Of a DNA stretch of 64,000 nt, positions 35,740 to 47,878 are shown piece by piece (the stretch's first letter is position 1; each line of letters begins with the position of its first letter). The position numbers were made by a program, and so were the translations under genes. This DNA is from Citrus sinensis (lineage: Eukaryota; Streptophyta; Magnoliopsida; Sapindales; Rutaceae), in the NCBI RefSeq assembly GCF_022201045.2, contig NC_068560.1, positions 32,009,501-32,073,500 of the forward strand, written 5' to 3'. The notes beneath the pieces are model-generated. The model worked only from the letters and a program-made list of their open reading frames with translations. It ran no database searches and had not been told where the DNA came from.

Positions 35740-38700
35740 ATGCAGAAGCTCGGGTTTCCAAGCGTGAAGAGCTTGGATCAGTTCAAATCTCTGTCAGGAT
35801 CCGCGAAGTCTTTCTCATTTTCTTCGCGTCCTTCTACCGATTCGCTTACATCGGGAAGTTTCGCAAACTTGAAGCTGACTGCAGGTTTTTGATCGTTTAA
35901 TTATGAGTGTTTGTTGCGTTCTTTGAAGATTTTCATCGATTTTGATGAATTTTTGGTGCTAATTTGATTGATTGCAGAGAAATTGGTCAAGGAGCAAGCT
36001 TCCGTGAAAACCGATCTTGAAATGGCGGTAATATGAATGCCTCCGTATCTGTTTATCTTTATGTACGAAAATCCATGTCTATTAGGATATAGAAGGAAAT
36101 GTGTAATTGTGTCAGCTAATAAAGGCATCTAATTTGTTCTTGTTTGAGTGAAGTTTGTGTATTTACTTGATTTTTATGCTTATTAGGATACAGAAGGAAA
36201 TGTGTAATTTTGTCAGCTAATAAAGGCATCTAAGTTGTTCTTGCTTGAGTGAAGTTTGTGTATTTACATGATCTTTACGCTTTTTTCTTTTCTAATGTAC
36301 TTACAAGAGTATTAGGATTTGTTATTTACTTGGATGATTATTGGAACAAAATTGCATCAATTCTTTAAGGCATTTACACAGTTACGTGTTTTAGAAGGTT
36401 TGTTACATGATTATTAGGTTTGATTTCCACATTTCAATGAGATTTTTGCTATGCCAACATGAGATTGTGTGTGTAACATGAAAGTTATTGGATCAATGAA
36501 TAAAGGCAATAATTTCATTATTTAAGGTAAAATGTTGGTACTTCCAAAATTACTGTTTGATTGAATGGCCAACTTGATAGACACAATTTAACAAATGTAG
36601 AATTCTAAGCTCAAGAAATCAATGGAGCATGTCCGTATATTAGAGGAAAAATTGCAGAATGCTGTTAATGAGAATGCTAAGCTGAAAGTAAAGCAGAAAG
36701 AAGATGAGAAGCTCTGGAAAGGACTGGAGTCTAAATTCTCTTCAACCAAGACTCTGTCCGATCAACTCACTGAGACTTTACAACACTTAGCTAGTCAGGT
36801 TCAGGATGGTATGTAATTATGTATATTCAAGGCTGTAACATTCCCTCACAATGTCGGGCCATGACTCTGTGCATTTTCTTTAACAGCTGAAAAGAATAAG
36901 GAGTTTTTTGAAGACAAAATATCCTCCAGCATGAATGCTGTCGATTTTCAGAAGCAACAGATGGATCATTTATCTCTGAAATTAGGTTCTGCAGAGGAAA
37001 TTATTAGAAAACGTTAGTTGTTATTGTCCCTGTTTGAGTTAAACTTTCAAGTATCTATACTTAAATCTGTTTTATTTATATGTATCTGGTTCGATCCAAA
37101 GCTAGTGTCATGGATTATTTGATGTTTTCCGTAATTTGATTTCCGATTATTTGATGCGCTTGAATACTGACTGTAGGTGAGAAGGAACTGGAGGATCTCA
37201 AAATTGAGAGAGAGGAAAGGGATAAGCTTTATAGAGATGAGTGTTGTAGAACCTCCAATCTCATGGACAAAAATGGTAAACATCTCATGGATGCCTCTTT
37301 TTTTCAAATTAAAACCATTTTTCTTACATTTTCAGTTTTTTGCTTTGCAGATGCGATGATAAAGAAACTTGAAGTAACTGTAGCTGATAATAGACTGGAG
37401 ACAGAGAGTCTAAACTCTAAAGTTGAAGAGATGCACATTGACTTACAATCCAAGGAAGATGAAATTAAACTTTTGATGATCACTAAGGAGAACTTGGAGA
37501 AGGAGAAGAGTGATCTTCAAATGAGCCGGGACAGTTTTGAGAAAAAATTAGTCACATCAATCCGGGAGATAAAAAATCTTGAAGGCTTTGTTCATGTGTT
37601 TGCAGCACAGCTGGTTGATTTGGATAAACAAAGTTTGACTTTTATGGAAAAGTTTTATCAGCTAAACTCACATTATGAATCATGCTTTCAGTCAGTTCAG
37701 ATGGAGAGAGACCTTTCTTCTCAGCAAGCTCAAAATCAATATGATCAACTGAATGATAAGTTCTTCAGCATTGCATCTGAAAAAGATGCATTACAGTTAG
37801 TAAACCAGGAGTTAAACAGCAAGATCATCGAACTTCAAAAAACCCAGGAGTCTGTTAAGGCACAGTGTTTAGAGGAATGCCGTTTAGCTGGAGAGAAAAT
37901 TAGTAGATTGGAGTCTGAAGCAGAAGCTCTTATCTCAAAGAAGATTGAAACTGAATTGTTGGTTTCTAAATTGGAGAAGGAAATTGATAGTTTGTTAGAA
38001 AATTTGAGATCATTCGAGAATAAACTGGTCTGCAATTTTCTATATTCTTATCTCTGAAATATTTGATCATACCATGTTGCCATTGTAAACCTATTCGACT
38101 ACATTTTGCAGCAAGATCAGCTGCTGAAGATTTCATCGTTGGAAATGGAGAACAAAGAAAATATGGAGAAATTTCATGCAGAAATGCAGAAAAAAGAAGA
38201 AGAATTAAATAATCTGAAACAAGAGCATGAGAAGAAGGAGATGCTTGTAGATTCGATCGAGAAACAATTCTGCCAACTTCAGAACATCTTGGGGGAGAAA
38301 GAACAGCTTTTACTGCAACATAATGACAAAGAGAAGAAGCTGGAAGATCAGATTACTGAGGTCTTGAAAGCAGTTAGAATATATGAATTTTTGTAAGTAT
38401 GTGGACCTGTGGTGTAATTTAGAGTCCTGTATATTACTGCAGAATCAGGCCCAGCTGACTGCTGCTGAAAGCAGACTTTCAGAAGCTAAGAAGCAATATG
38501 ATCTTATGCTAGAAAGTAAACAGTTGGAATTATCAAGGCATTTGAAGGAAATATCTCAGAGAAATGATCAGGTGTTTCTTACATCATTTAGACATTTACC
38601 TTCAGTAATTTGAAGGAAGTATAAGGTGCATAAATTGACGTGAATTGGAATTTTATCAGGAAATTAATGACATACGGAGGAAGTATGAGGTGGAGAAGCT

Positions 38701-41385
38701 GGAAATTGTTAATATGGAAAAAGAAAAGGTCCATTTGTGATTATGATACTGCACACACTTGGCTCTGTTTCATGCTTACATGTTTAATTTTGATTTTCAG
38801 GCAGATAAAACCATTGGAGAAATGGAAAGAAAATGTGACCAAAAACTTGCAGAATGCAAAGAAGAGGCAAAGCAGCAACTTAAGCGCATTCAGGAGGAAC
38901 ATGCTGCTATTGTATGTGCAAGAAACTAATATAAACTGAAAATCAAATTTTCTGCAATCCTATTTTAAAACACAATCATCTTTTAGTAATTCCTGTTCTG
39001 CTACTTCGTGGGAATGAATGTGCCATATATCTTCTGCTTTATTTTTATTTCTCATTCTTGTTTTTCTCTATGAATATAGTAATAATTGTCTCTGCACATC
39101 AATGGTTCAATGAGCTCGTATCTTTTCCACAAGCCAACATACCGAATAAGTTTTTCCATAATCTACTTGTGAACATGAATCCAATTATAAATTGAAGTTA
39201 TGAATTCATGGAAAGTTCGCCCCTATTTTTGTTTCGAAGTTGCATCATTTTCAAGGATACTGATTTCTGGGGCACATTGTTTGAGTGCTCCTCACTGCCT
39301 TTGCCATATGCATCTATCTTCATTGGCAATCTACAGATGAAATTGTCATTACCTCAAAATTTTTATAACTGTACTAAGTTTTGTTTGCTTATCTGTAGGT
39401 CATTAGTATTCAACAGGAGTATGATAAGAAGGAAATGAATCTAAAAGCTGAACACATAGGGGACCTGAAGCGTGCCGAACTACAAGCTGAAAATGAATTG
39501 AGAGAGGTGCACATGGCTTTAGCTTTGCGTCTGAGTTGTTCACATTCATTGGAAATATGTGATTGAGTTTCCTACTGTTTATAAAATTTTCTAGAAAACA
39601 ACAAAACTAAAGAGTGAACATGAAGTTCAGATGAAAGCTTTGCAGTGTCAGCATGAAGATGAGTGTAGGAAACTTCACGAGGAGTTGCATCTCCAGAAAT
39701 CCAAAGTAAGCACTTCCATATTCAACAGTATCAAATTTTACCATCCACCATGCCTTCAACTAACTTTGGTTTGAAATGCCGCAGGAAGACAGGCAGAGAG
39801 CTTTATTGCAATTGCAGTGGAAAGTGATGGGCAACAAGCCTCAGGAGGACCAAGAAGTTAATTCAAAGCAGGTTGTCTTCTTTATTCGGCCCCTTGCTAT
39901 TTCTCCTACTCCTACTCTTTTATGGACATAATAAAATTATTTTTCACAGAGCTTGAACCATTTGCTTTTTTGTTAAAATTTTTTGTTGTTACATGTTCCT
40001 TATATATTCATACATATCAATGTTTTATTGTTATTATTATTAGTTATAATTTTTAATGCTTACATGTTTTTTTTATACATATATATGCTTGTTTTGTTAC
40101 TACTACTACTGCTACTACAAATAATGGAATATGCAGCGGTAAGCTAATTGGCAGATTATGTAGAAAGTTTGCTTGGAGCATCTTCAAACTGTGGAACATT
40201 TTGGTTTATCTTTATATGCTTGCATTGATTATTATGATGCACTTTCTAAAATATAATGTATTTGGTGATTTTTTATTTATTGAAGGCTTATTCCATTTCA
40301 TCAAGCAAGATGAGAGATCTCGGTGTTGGTAAAAGAAGTAAACGTGCTTTTGCAAGAGCAGAAAATGAAGAGAAGGTGACAAGAGCTAAGATCAATTTGC
40401 TTACATCTAAATCTTTCAGTCCTTGTGGAATTACAGCAATTGCCGTTTCTCTTTCTATACTGTTTGTAGGATCCACCTTTCTTGAACGAAGCACAAACGC
40501 CTGTGTCACAATTGTTGAAGAAAGTAGAAAATGTAAACACAGGAAGCATGATCAGCATTCCTAAGCATCATAAGAAGGTCAGTTGCTTCTGTATTGTGGC
40601 TAGTGATACACATATTGTATATTATACATGTTGTGTTGCAATAGTGTACTTGATCTGTATTCAACCTTCAACATCCATATGAAGTCTTATCTCCTTAGCC
40701 AATCTTGGCTTACCTTCTGGCCGCACAGGTTACCCACCATGAATATGAAGTCGAAACTAGTAATGGAAGAACAATCACAAAACGAAGAAAAACAAAAAGT
40801 ACAGTCATGTTTGAGGTATTGTCGTATCTTCTTAAAGCTCTTATGTACCCTAAATTGGTCATATTTGCAATGATTGCATGTGAAATAGGAGGGTGTCTAC
40901 TGTCTAGCGAAGCAGATCTTTACATATATGTTTTCAAATTTTCTTGTCTGTGTTGTATCAGGACCCTGGGAAACGTAAGAAGATGAACACAACCCAAGCC
41001 AAAACCCCACGAAGTGTTGCCAAGGTAACTGAAAGCAAACTATTGTTTTTAGGGTTATTTTTGCATTTTGTCGGATCTCCGTGTATTATAAATGATGCTT
41101 AATCCTCTTTCTTTTTTTGAAAAAGGGGCAATGTTTTCTTTTGAAAAGAATATACACAAACATTGAACTTAGATTGATAAATTAATTTATGAGGTAACTG
41201 GATATTGAAGATAGCTCACATCACCCTCCAAAGCTTTTTCTTGATTCAGTAAGTTCATGACATATGTGTCATTTCTCATGCAGGGAGCCACGGGAGGGGC
41301 TAATCCACATCCTTCAAACATAGGTGACTTGTTTTCTGAGGGATCTCTAAATCCATATGCAGATGATCCTTATGCATTTGATTAG
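35740..41385 (+). CDS. ZYP1: Synaptonemal complex transverse filament protein ZYP1
   Basis: Eighteen exons join in phase to 872 aa (Arabidopsis ZYP1a is about the same): 35740-35884, 35978-36027, 36601-36808, 36887-37012, 37177-37275, 37351-38027, 38112-38360, 38443-38571, 38660-38728, 38801-38911, 39399-39506, 39595-39705, 39785-39871, 40286-40375, 40470-40577, 40729-40815, 40962-41024, 41284-41385. ZYP1 forms the rod-like central region linking homologous chromosome axes in meiotic prophase, and affects crossover number and assurance. The start [20 protein letters not shown] is typical of plant ZYP1. A long coiled coil fills about residues 50-700, and a basic, Ser/Pro-rich C-terminus with KRRKTK and GKRKKMN follows, ending DDPYAFD. 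Every junction is GT-AG. Expression should be meiotic. Confidence 0.95.
36081..36282 (+). repeat. 101-bp tandem duplication in ZYP1 intron 2
   Basis: Two copies, starting at 36081 and 36182, each beginning attaggata.agaaggaaat, with only a handful of differences. They lie wholly within intron 2 (36028-36600). Confidence 0.9.
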
Positions 41386-44261
41386 AGGTATGGTTCAATT
41401 GATCACTTGAATCATCAACTTTTAGCTAAATTCTGTCTTCTTTTTCGTACTTTATTTTTATCATTAGCTACATTGAGAGTTATCAACTTCCTGAAACTGC
41501 ATACTTTCTGTTTGAGGAGTTTTATTGTTTTTGGACCCTCTTGGCTACATGATGGAGTGAGCTGGGAGCATGAACTAGGGCCTGATCTTAGGAAGGTCTC
41601 TGAGAAGAAAAAATAGCGACCTATCTTGTACTAAAATTCTTGTTAGAAAAGGGTGGATATTTTGTCACTCTTTGCATCATATACATAGCTCATTAGATCT
41701 GGCATGGCCTGTTCATTTTGTTTTCAGACACACTAGATGAGGCTTTTGCACTTTTTCTTGAGAAATGAGTATGGTTAACAGTAGTTGACACTATTTTGTT
41801 AGAAGCCTATGATGCTTCGTGCAGATTATATTTCCTTTGAAGTATGTAAGACCTTGCAATTGAGCATATTGCTCAAATTGTTTTTGTCTGAGGAGACAGC
41901 TCAAATGACGGGCTTCATGGTTTTGATAATCACAGGCCAATAAATTAATATCTGGAAAAAATGTTAAGAGATTACATACAATACAGATATATCAGACGAA
42001 TCATGTTTGCCTCTGTTATTGGAAAACATTGGTTTATGGTTATTTTCAAAGTTTTTTCTGGACATTTTGCCTCTGTTATTAGAAAATGCAGTTTCATCTA
42101 GAGCTTGATTGCTATTTTAATAATGCTGAACCTGATACCAAAATTTTGGGGTTTAAGGCAAGCAAGGAACTGAAGCCAGAAAGCTGCTTTCTCATTTTCT
42201 TCTTTCAATCTGCTTGCTGATAATAGCCATGGAGTTGCCAAGCATGTTATATTTTTATCCTTGCTTCGTGTGATTCTGCTTTGCTTGCAAACGCCTGTAC
42301 CACTGCTGATATGCTGGTCTGACAGATTAATTTGCGATGAACTTTAATTCTTTTGTATATAAAGGCTCCTGGATTGTAAGAATGGGGAAGAAGATACTTT
42401 GAAAAACCTGAAAAGGATCATGACTTTTCAAGTACTGCTCCAATGCATGTAAATCAGTGAATGCTGTGATTAGACATCAAACTATTAGGACATGCAGGCC
42501 AGTGCAGTGTAAGGTCTATTAGAAACTCTTTACGTTTGATCAATTTCCACAACCATTTAAATTGAATCGCCTGATTTTTTTTTTAAACCCCTCCAATTTT
42601 GGGAATGCAGTTTATTATGGAGAAGCAATGCAGTGTTGGCTGTATTGCCTGATGGAACCCAAATGAAATGGTCCAAAGCGACTAAGTGGCCTACTTTCCC
42701 ATCCTTTCTTTATTTTTTACCAAGTATTTTCAAGTTGCGCAAAGATTGAACTTGTTTAGATTTCATTCTTCAACCTGGCTTAATCTTTTCTCTGCTACTG
42801 TGACACAACCAACAATGAATTTTAACGATCAGGACTCGTTACTATTTTTCATCCGAACATGCCAGATGAATTGGATAAAAGAAAATTATCAACCGGCCAA
42901 TCATCGTTTTCTCTGATTCTGAAAAACAAAAATTCCGAAAATTTTTAATTTATTGAGCGCTCCACACTTAAAGTTTATAAATTGTTTTTCACTTTTTGCA
43001 ACTTTTGTCGATAAAGAAATATTTCGCAACTTTAACAAGATGATTCGTTATCTCGTCACTATCGGATAACAACAAAAATTAGCAAATGAGGTTTTGTCAC
43101 AGTAAAGGCAACACAAACAAAACACACTTTTGAATTTACCCGAACAATTAGAGCTCAAAAAAAAAAATAAAAAATGTAGTTCTATTCCGATCTTATTACA
43201 TGAAGTAGCAATAGAGAGAGAACAGAGAGAGAAGGCTGGTTCGATTGCTACAGCTAGACTAATAGCATTAACTGTCTGTTAGTTTCATTTTGTTTAGAGT
43301 TTTCAACTTTCCGCTACGTGTAAATATTTGGTAATATTTATTATTTATTTTATTTTCTTTAATTTTGGGGGATATAAATATAAACAACTTATTTAATTCT
43401 TTTTACACTCTTAATTTGACTGACACATTTGACACCAGCGTGCTCCGAAATAGATACTGTCATTTGTCAATGAATATTCTCCTTTCATCACTTACAATAA
43501 CTCAACTTGTTTCTTCATTACATACATGTTACAGGCCTGCAGCCAAAACAAAGGAATAGAAAGCACAAATGGCTGTGATTTCTGGCACGCTACTGTTACA
43601 GAGAATTATTCAAAAGAGCGAGAAAGCGATAATATAGTTCATCTTAGTCACTAATTGCAGCTTTCAAATTGCCTATATGCAATTTCACACATTCTTAATA
43701 AAGTGGTGTGCCGTGTGCGAGATAAACTAATGCTTTTTAACCGTATCACATGACGTGTCTGGGACTGAAGCTAAATTCTCATTATCCATCACTATTATGT
43801 TCATGTTCATCGCCCTGATGAGATAATAATTTTGGTGATGTTAATTTTTTAGAAGTTACTATCAAATGGCTTCTTCAGTTTTGGTGATCTTTTCACAAAC
43901 AAACAGGTTGTCTTCATCCTTCGAGGCGCGTCTCGAAACTCACGAGCCATTGGCAGTCACAACTGCGAGCTATTTTTCTTGAGTACCTAATACCTATGTA
44001 GTTGAGAGACGAAATGAAACAGAGAAGCCATTTCTCACACTAATCATCCAGACAAAAACTCAACCGCTTCAATAACAGAGAGCAGAAACTGATGATCGAT
44101 CTCCATTAATGAAATTTGAACAGAGTGATTGTAACGATGTATATAGCTTTTTACAAAACGACATTCTAGTATCCTACACAATACAACCTCCAAAGTAATA
44201 TAGAACGCGAGGCAATGTTATTTGGATCGGCATAATTTTCCAAGAGCAACAAATATCATCA
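41386..44261. other. Intergenic after ZYP1
   Basis: The ZYP1 3' UTR should occupy the first few hundred bases. AG|GTATGG directly after the stop could be a donor for a 3' UTR intron. No further coding exon was recognised. Confidence 0.45.
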
Positions 44262-44639
44262 TCAATTTTCATTAACGTTGAACGCGATGATCAAAAGGTA
44301 AGCAGAAACAAACAACAGCATAGCTACCTGAAGAACCAGCTCCATTAAGCCGGAAAGCTTGAGTTTCTTAGTCGTCAAACGCTCCCTCGCCAGTTCAACC
44401 TGCAGATCTCCGATAATTCTCTTCATCGTCTCCTTCTCCTGCAGAATTGAAGATGAGAACTTGCAAGACTACAGCAAAATGCTCGATTCAATTGAACAAG
44501 AGAGAATGATGGTATATACCTCGTCGTCATCGTTGGTTGTAGCTTTCAAGTCACGGTTTCGCAGGGAAGAGAGCAGATTCAGAGCTTTGGCACAGCGAAT
44601 TGCTATCTGCAGTTTCACGCCTTCTTCTTTGGTCTCCAT
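44262..44639 (-). CDS. Small coiled-coil, tail-anchored membrane protein, function unknown
   Basis: Two exons, 44639-44520 and 44438-44262, encode 98 aa, both in phase 0. I do not recognise a named family. The N-terminal 40 residues start METKEEGVKLQIAIRCAKAL and end in an acidic NDDDE. Residues 41-70 form a charged helix likely to be coiled coil (EKETMKRIIGDLQVELARER). Residues 71-92 are a hydrophobic span (LMELVLQVAMLLFVSAYLLI), with only NVNEN beyond. This is the layout of a tail-anchored protein facing the cytosol. The exon junction, codon use and a clean Kozak-like gagATGG context support a real gene. The target membrane is unknown. Confidence 0.75.
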
Positions 44640-47024
44640 CTCTTTCCCTCTCTGTTTCAGATTTTTGAATTCGTAAGAATCGAAAATACGCGAGGGAAAG
44701 ATGTGAAATGTTTTTACTTGTCGTGGGCGCTGATCAGGTAAGGGATGTGAGACCGGAACATGTGTACGCGCATGTCATCACTCGTATTCTTCAATTTTTT
44801 TCATTCGGACCTAACTATGTTACAGATTCTGCTAGTAACACAGCCAATGGGTAGGTCATACGTGTCCTGAAAGAGAGGGGAAAAGCATGATGGTGCAAGG
44901 TCACGTGCCGGTATTAAAAGCAAAATTAACTTAGCTGATTCCTTTTCATTAAAGTGGTGATAACAAAAGTTTAATAATAGCCATTAATTCTATTTGCCTA
45001 TTTGGTCTCAAGGAACAGTTAGTTGCTTTGGCTTAATGTAGGCAAACTATTGAGGTTCTAATCTCATGCCACAAAGTTTGAAGGGAGGAATTTTAGATAC
45101 ATCATAGGTAATAAATAAATTAATATATAAATAACATGTGTAATTAAATTTATATATAACCACCATTTATATGGTGATTTTTTAAAATAAAAACACACAT
45201 ATTATAGAATTATTTAGTTATTATAAATCGACATGTTACTTCTGTTGTATTACAAAATTTCTTCTTTAAAGGAGATTATTCTATTTTGGATTAAGTTGAG
45301 AGGCTTCGTGTATATAATATTTCAACATCATTTTAAATTAAAAAAAAAATTCAGAAGATGTAAAGGTGGGATCGATATTAATTATTATTATTTTTCATGC
45401 ATAGTAAGAGCATTGAAAGATTACTGTTTGTGTGAGAGTTTGAGAATAAAAAACTCATAATTTTGGCGCTTGATAGTTTATATAAATATATAAGATGAGA
45501 CTAAACTAAGATTTTTCATGAAAAATTATAAAGTCATTCTGTGTTAATTCTAAATTAATACTATCTAGAGAAACAATAATATGAGTTAATGAATTCATTT
45601 GGCTGACAACTTTTACATTCAATAGTTTCTGCAGTTGATGTAAAATTTTCTTTGGACTATATATATATACACACATATATAGTTAATTAAATATTGAGAT
45701 TTTACTTGGGAATGCACAGCAATTCCTAATCATTGGATTTTGTTTACTATAGCCGAGTTTTTTTTTTCTCTGGTCTTGCTTTCTGGTGACGAGTAGTACT
45801 TGGACTATATTTTCTTCTCCACTTCACTTTGATGCCACAACTTGGATTAATCAACATATATCTCATTCTTCATCTTGTTAATTTTTAATTTGGCACATTT
45901 GATATGATGACAGCCAGACTTTCTCCGTTTTCTTATCTCCATATTTTGTATTTGTTGATATCTATAGCAGTAATTGGTTAATCAATTGATTCTTGAACGA
46001 TTGCTGGTACTTGGTAGATGCTAACTTCAAAAGCGTCTTCAAAGGCCTGCAAGCAAGCTACCGGCTGATAAGCAGCCGCGGAAGTAGAAGGAGATGGCTC
46101 AGCTCAGCGTTCGCAGGCACCCTACACTACAGCTCCTCAGAAGCTATGGAGTTGCTGACACTGAAATTCGGAGATATACCACACAAAAAGAAGCATGTCT
46201 CTATTTTTCACTACACACAGGAATAGAGGATTATTAGTCATCCTACGCTATAAAACTCTCTAGCCCAGAGACTCTAGCTACGGGTGTCTATTACTTTATG
46301 CAAGCATGTTATATAATAGACAATTAACCTATGAATAGCTATTGAAGTTCTAAGCCTCATGAAATTGCAATGTAACACACAGGATTGATTTTGGTTGATA
46401 TAGTAACTATTAGATAAATTAGCAGTTATAAATAATCAAAGTGCTTATATATGTCGTAATACTATTATTACGTTTTAGTCGAAAATATAGACATGTGAAT
46501 AACACAGGCTCAACCAAAAACGAGCCCACTCATGGACTGCCGCTGCAGAGTCATTAACAAAAGTAAGTTAATTATGAAATATATTATCTGGCTTGGTGCA
46601 ATGCGATACTCTATTCTCACAAGGCTGAATTACACGTCTAATTTCTAAATGCTACAGTAATCTGACGATTGAATTCGTTTCCAAATAGGAACAGGCTAAG
46701 ATTAAGCTGATAGTTCAGTGATCCACAGACCACAGTAATTACATCTAATACGCGAAAATGTGGAAGCACTTTCTTGTTCACATTATATATATATAAAAGT
46801 TAGTACATATACGTCAACCGCAGCCCCTCCCTCTCCTGGGCTCTCTCTGTCAGCAGTCGTTTCTCAATGGACGTGGAAGAACAATGAACCAACACACATA
46901 AATCCTCTTGAGCTTCATCTAGCTAATACGAAAGGGAATAAAACTTTTAACACAAACAATTGATACTGGAGATTTCATCCGAAATTTAAACTATAATATA
47001 ACCCTTCTGAATTTTGACCCTTAG
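44640..47024. other. Intergenic, no gene seen
   Basis: No supported gene. A 77-codon frame at 45993-46226 has no recognisable similarity. TA runs occur near 45660 and 46780. Confidence 0.45.
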
Positions 47025-47821
47025 CTAGCACAAGAGGCTAAACGTTTGCTTGAACAATTTTGGAGGGCTTTGGTCTGGTGGGTGCAAAAATTTGCAATTA
47101 GGACAAGTAGGAGATGACTTGCAAAGCATCACCAACATATGGCACCGCATGCATGCTGTTGCCACCATTTCTTGCTGATCATCATGATCCCCTTCAAACG
47201 CTAACCACGATGGACAACGGGATAGATGATCACCAGATTTCTTCTTAAGATGATCACCCAGATGGTGACGTGGAGGGCTGGCTGAATTTGGCTTTGAGAT
47301 GATATTGTTACTTCCTTGGTTTTTCCTCTGTGAATCGCATGGTAGGTTCAGTTCAAGGTCTAAACTCATATGATCACCAGCACGGTTTGGTGGCTCCGGG
47401 CTTCCCCTTGGATCCCCGCTTGTTTTCTTATGGGTTCTTGTATTGTAAAAGTGTATCTCCCCTGACTGCATACAAAGAAAAGCTAGGAATCAATCATTAG
47501 GATTGTTGTGTGTGCGCGCGCGCGCGTCATGATTGTATTAATGCTATAATATAATTACCTTATGTATTTATAAATAGGGGTTCCATAAATAATTTATACC
47601 TGAATATCGAGACACCGTTCCCACTCCAAAGGCAACGGAGTCTCAAGCTGTAGCTCGATATCGAAGATTGATGATTTTGTAGTTACTCCTTTTGATGATC
47701 TCTTGTCAAAAGTTCCTTCACCTGGTATGATCTCTTCCAACTTCCGCTTCTTTGATAGATTATCAAACTCTTTGTTGGCTTTTCCATTGTTTGGAGAGAG
47801 GGGTGCTTGAAGAGAAACCAT
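47025..47821 (-). CDS. CFL1-like WW-domain protein
   Basis: Two exons, 47821-47600 and 47465-47025, encode 220 aa. The WW domain spans the junction: LPLEWERCLDIQ from exon 1, then SGEIHFYNTRTHKKTSGDPR. It is followed by SLDLELNLPC, which is an EAR-like LxLxL motif, and a C-terminal Cys-rich MVATACMRCHMLVMLCKSSP and CPNCKFLHPP. This order matches CURLY FLAG LEAF 1 proteins of rice and Arabidopsis. AtCFL1 binds the HD-ZIP IV factor HDG1 and represses cuticle genes in the nucleus. A cuticle role here is inference from that family. The first 60 residues are Lys/Ser-rich and contain the possible nuclear signal KKRKLEE. No damage is seen. Confidence 0.9.
47505..47527. repeat. Alternating GT/GC tract, Z-DNA prone
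   Basis: tgtgtgtgcgcgcgcgcgcg-type alternating purine-pyrimidine run inside the CFL1-like intron (47466-47599). Confidence 0.8.
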
Positions 47822-47869
47822 AGGGTCGACGATGAGTAAAGAGTGAGCAAATGGAGAAAAGATTGGGTG

Positions 47870-47878
47870 GTTATATAG
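47870..47878 (-). promoter_or_regulatory. TATA box of the CFL1-like gene
   Basis: CTATATAAC on the minus strand, about 50 bp upstream of the start codon. Confidence 0.5.

Noticed and set aside
45993..46226. 77-codon open frame with higher GC than its flanks
   Set aside because: No recognisable domain, no convincing splice partners, and the sequence reads equally poorly on the other strand. It could be a non-coding transcript or orphan gene, but I cannot support it.
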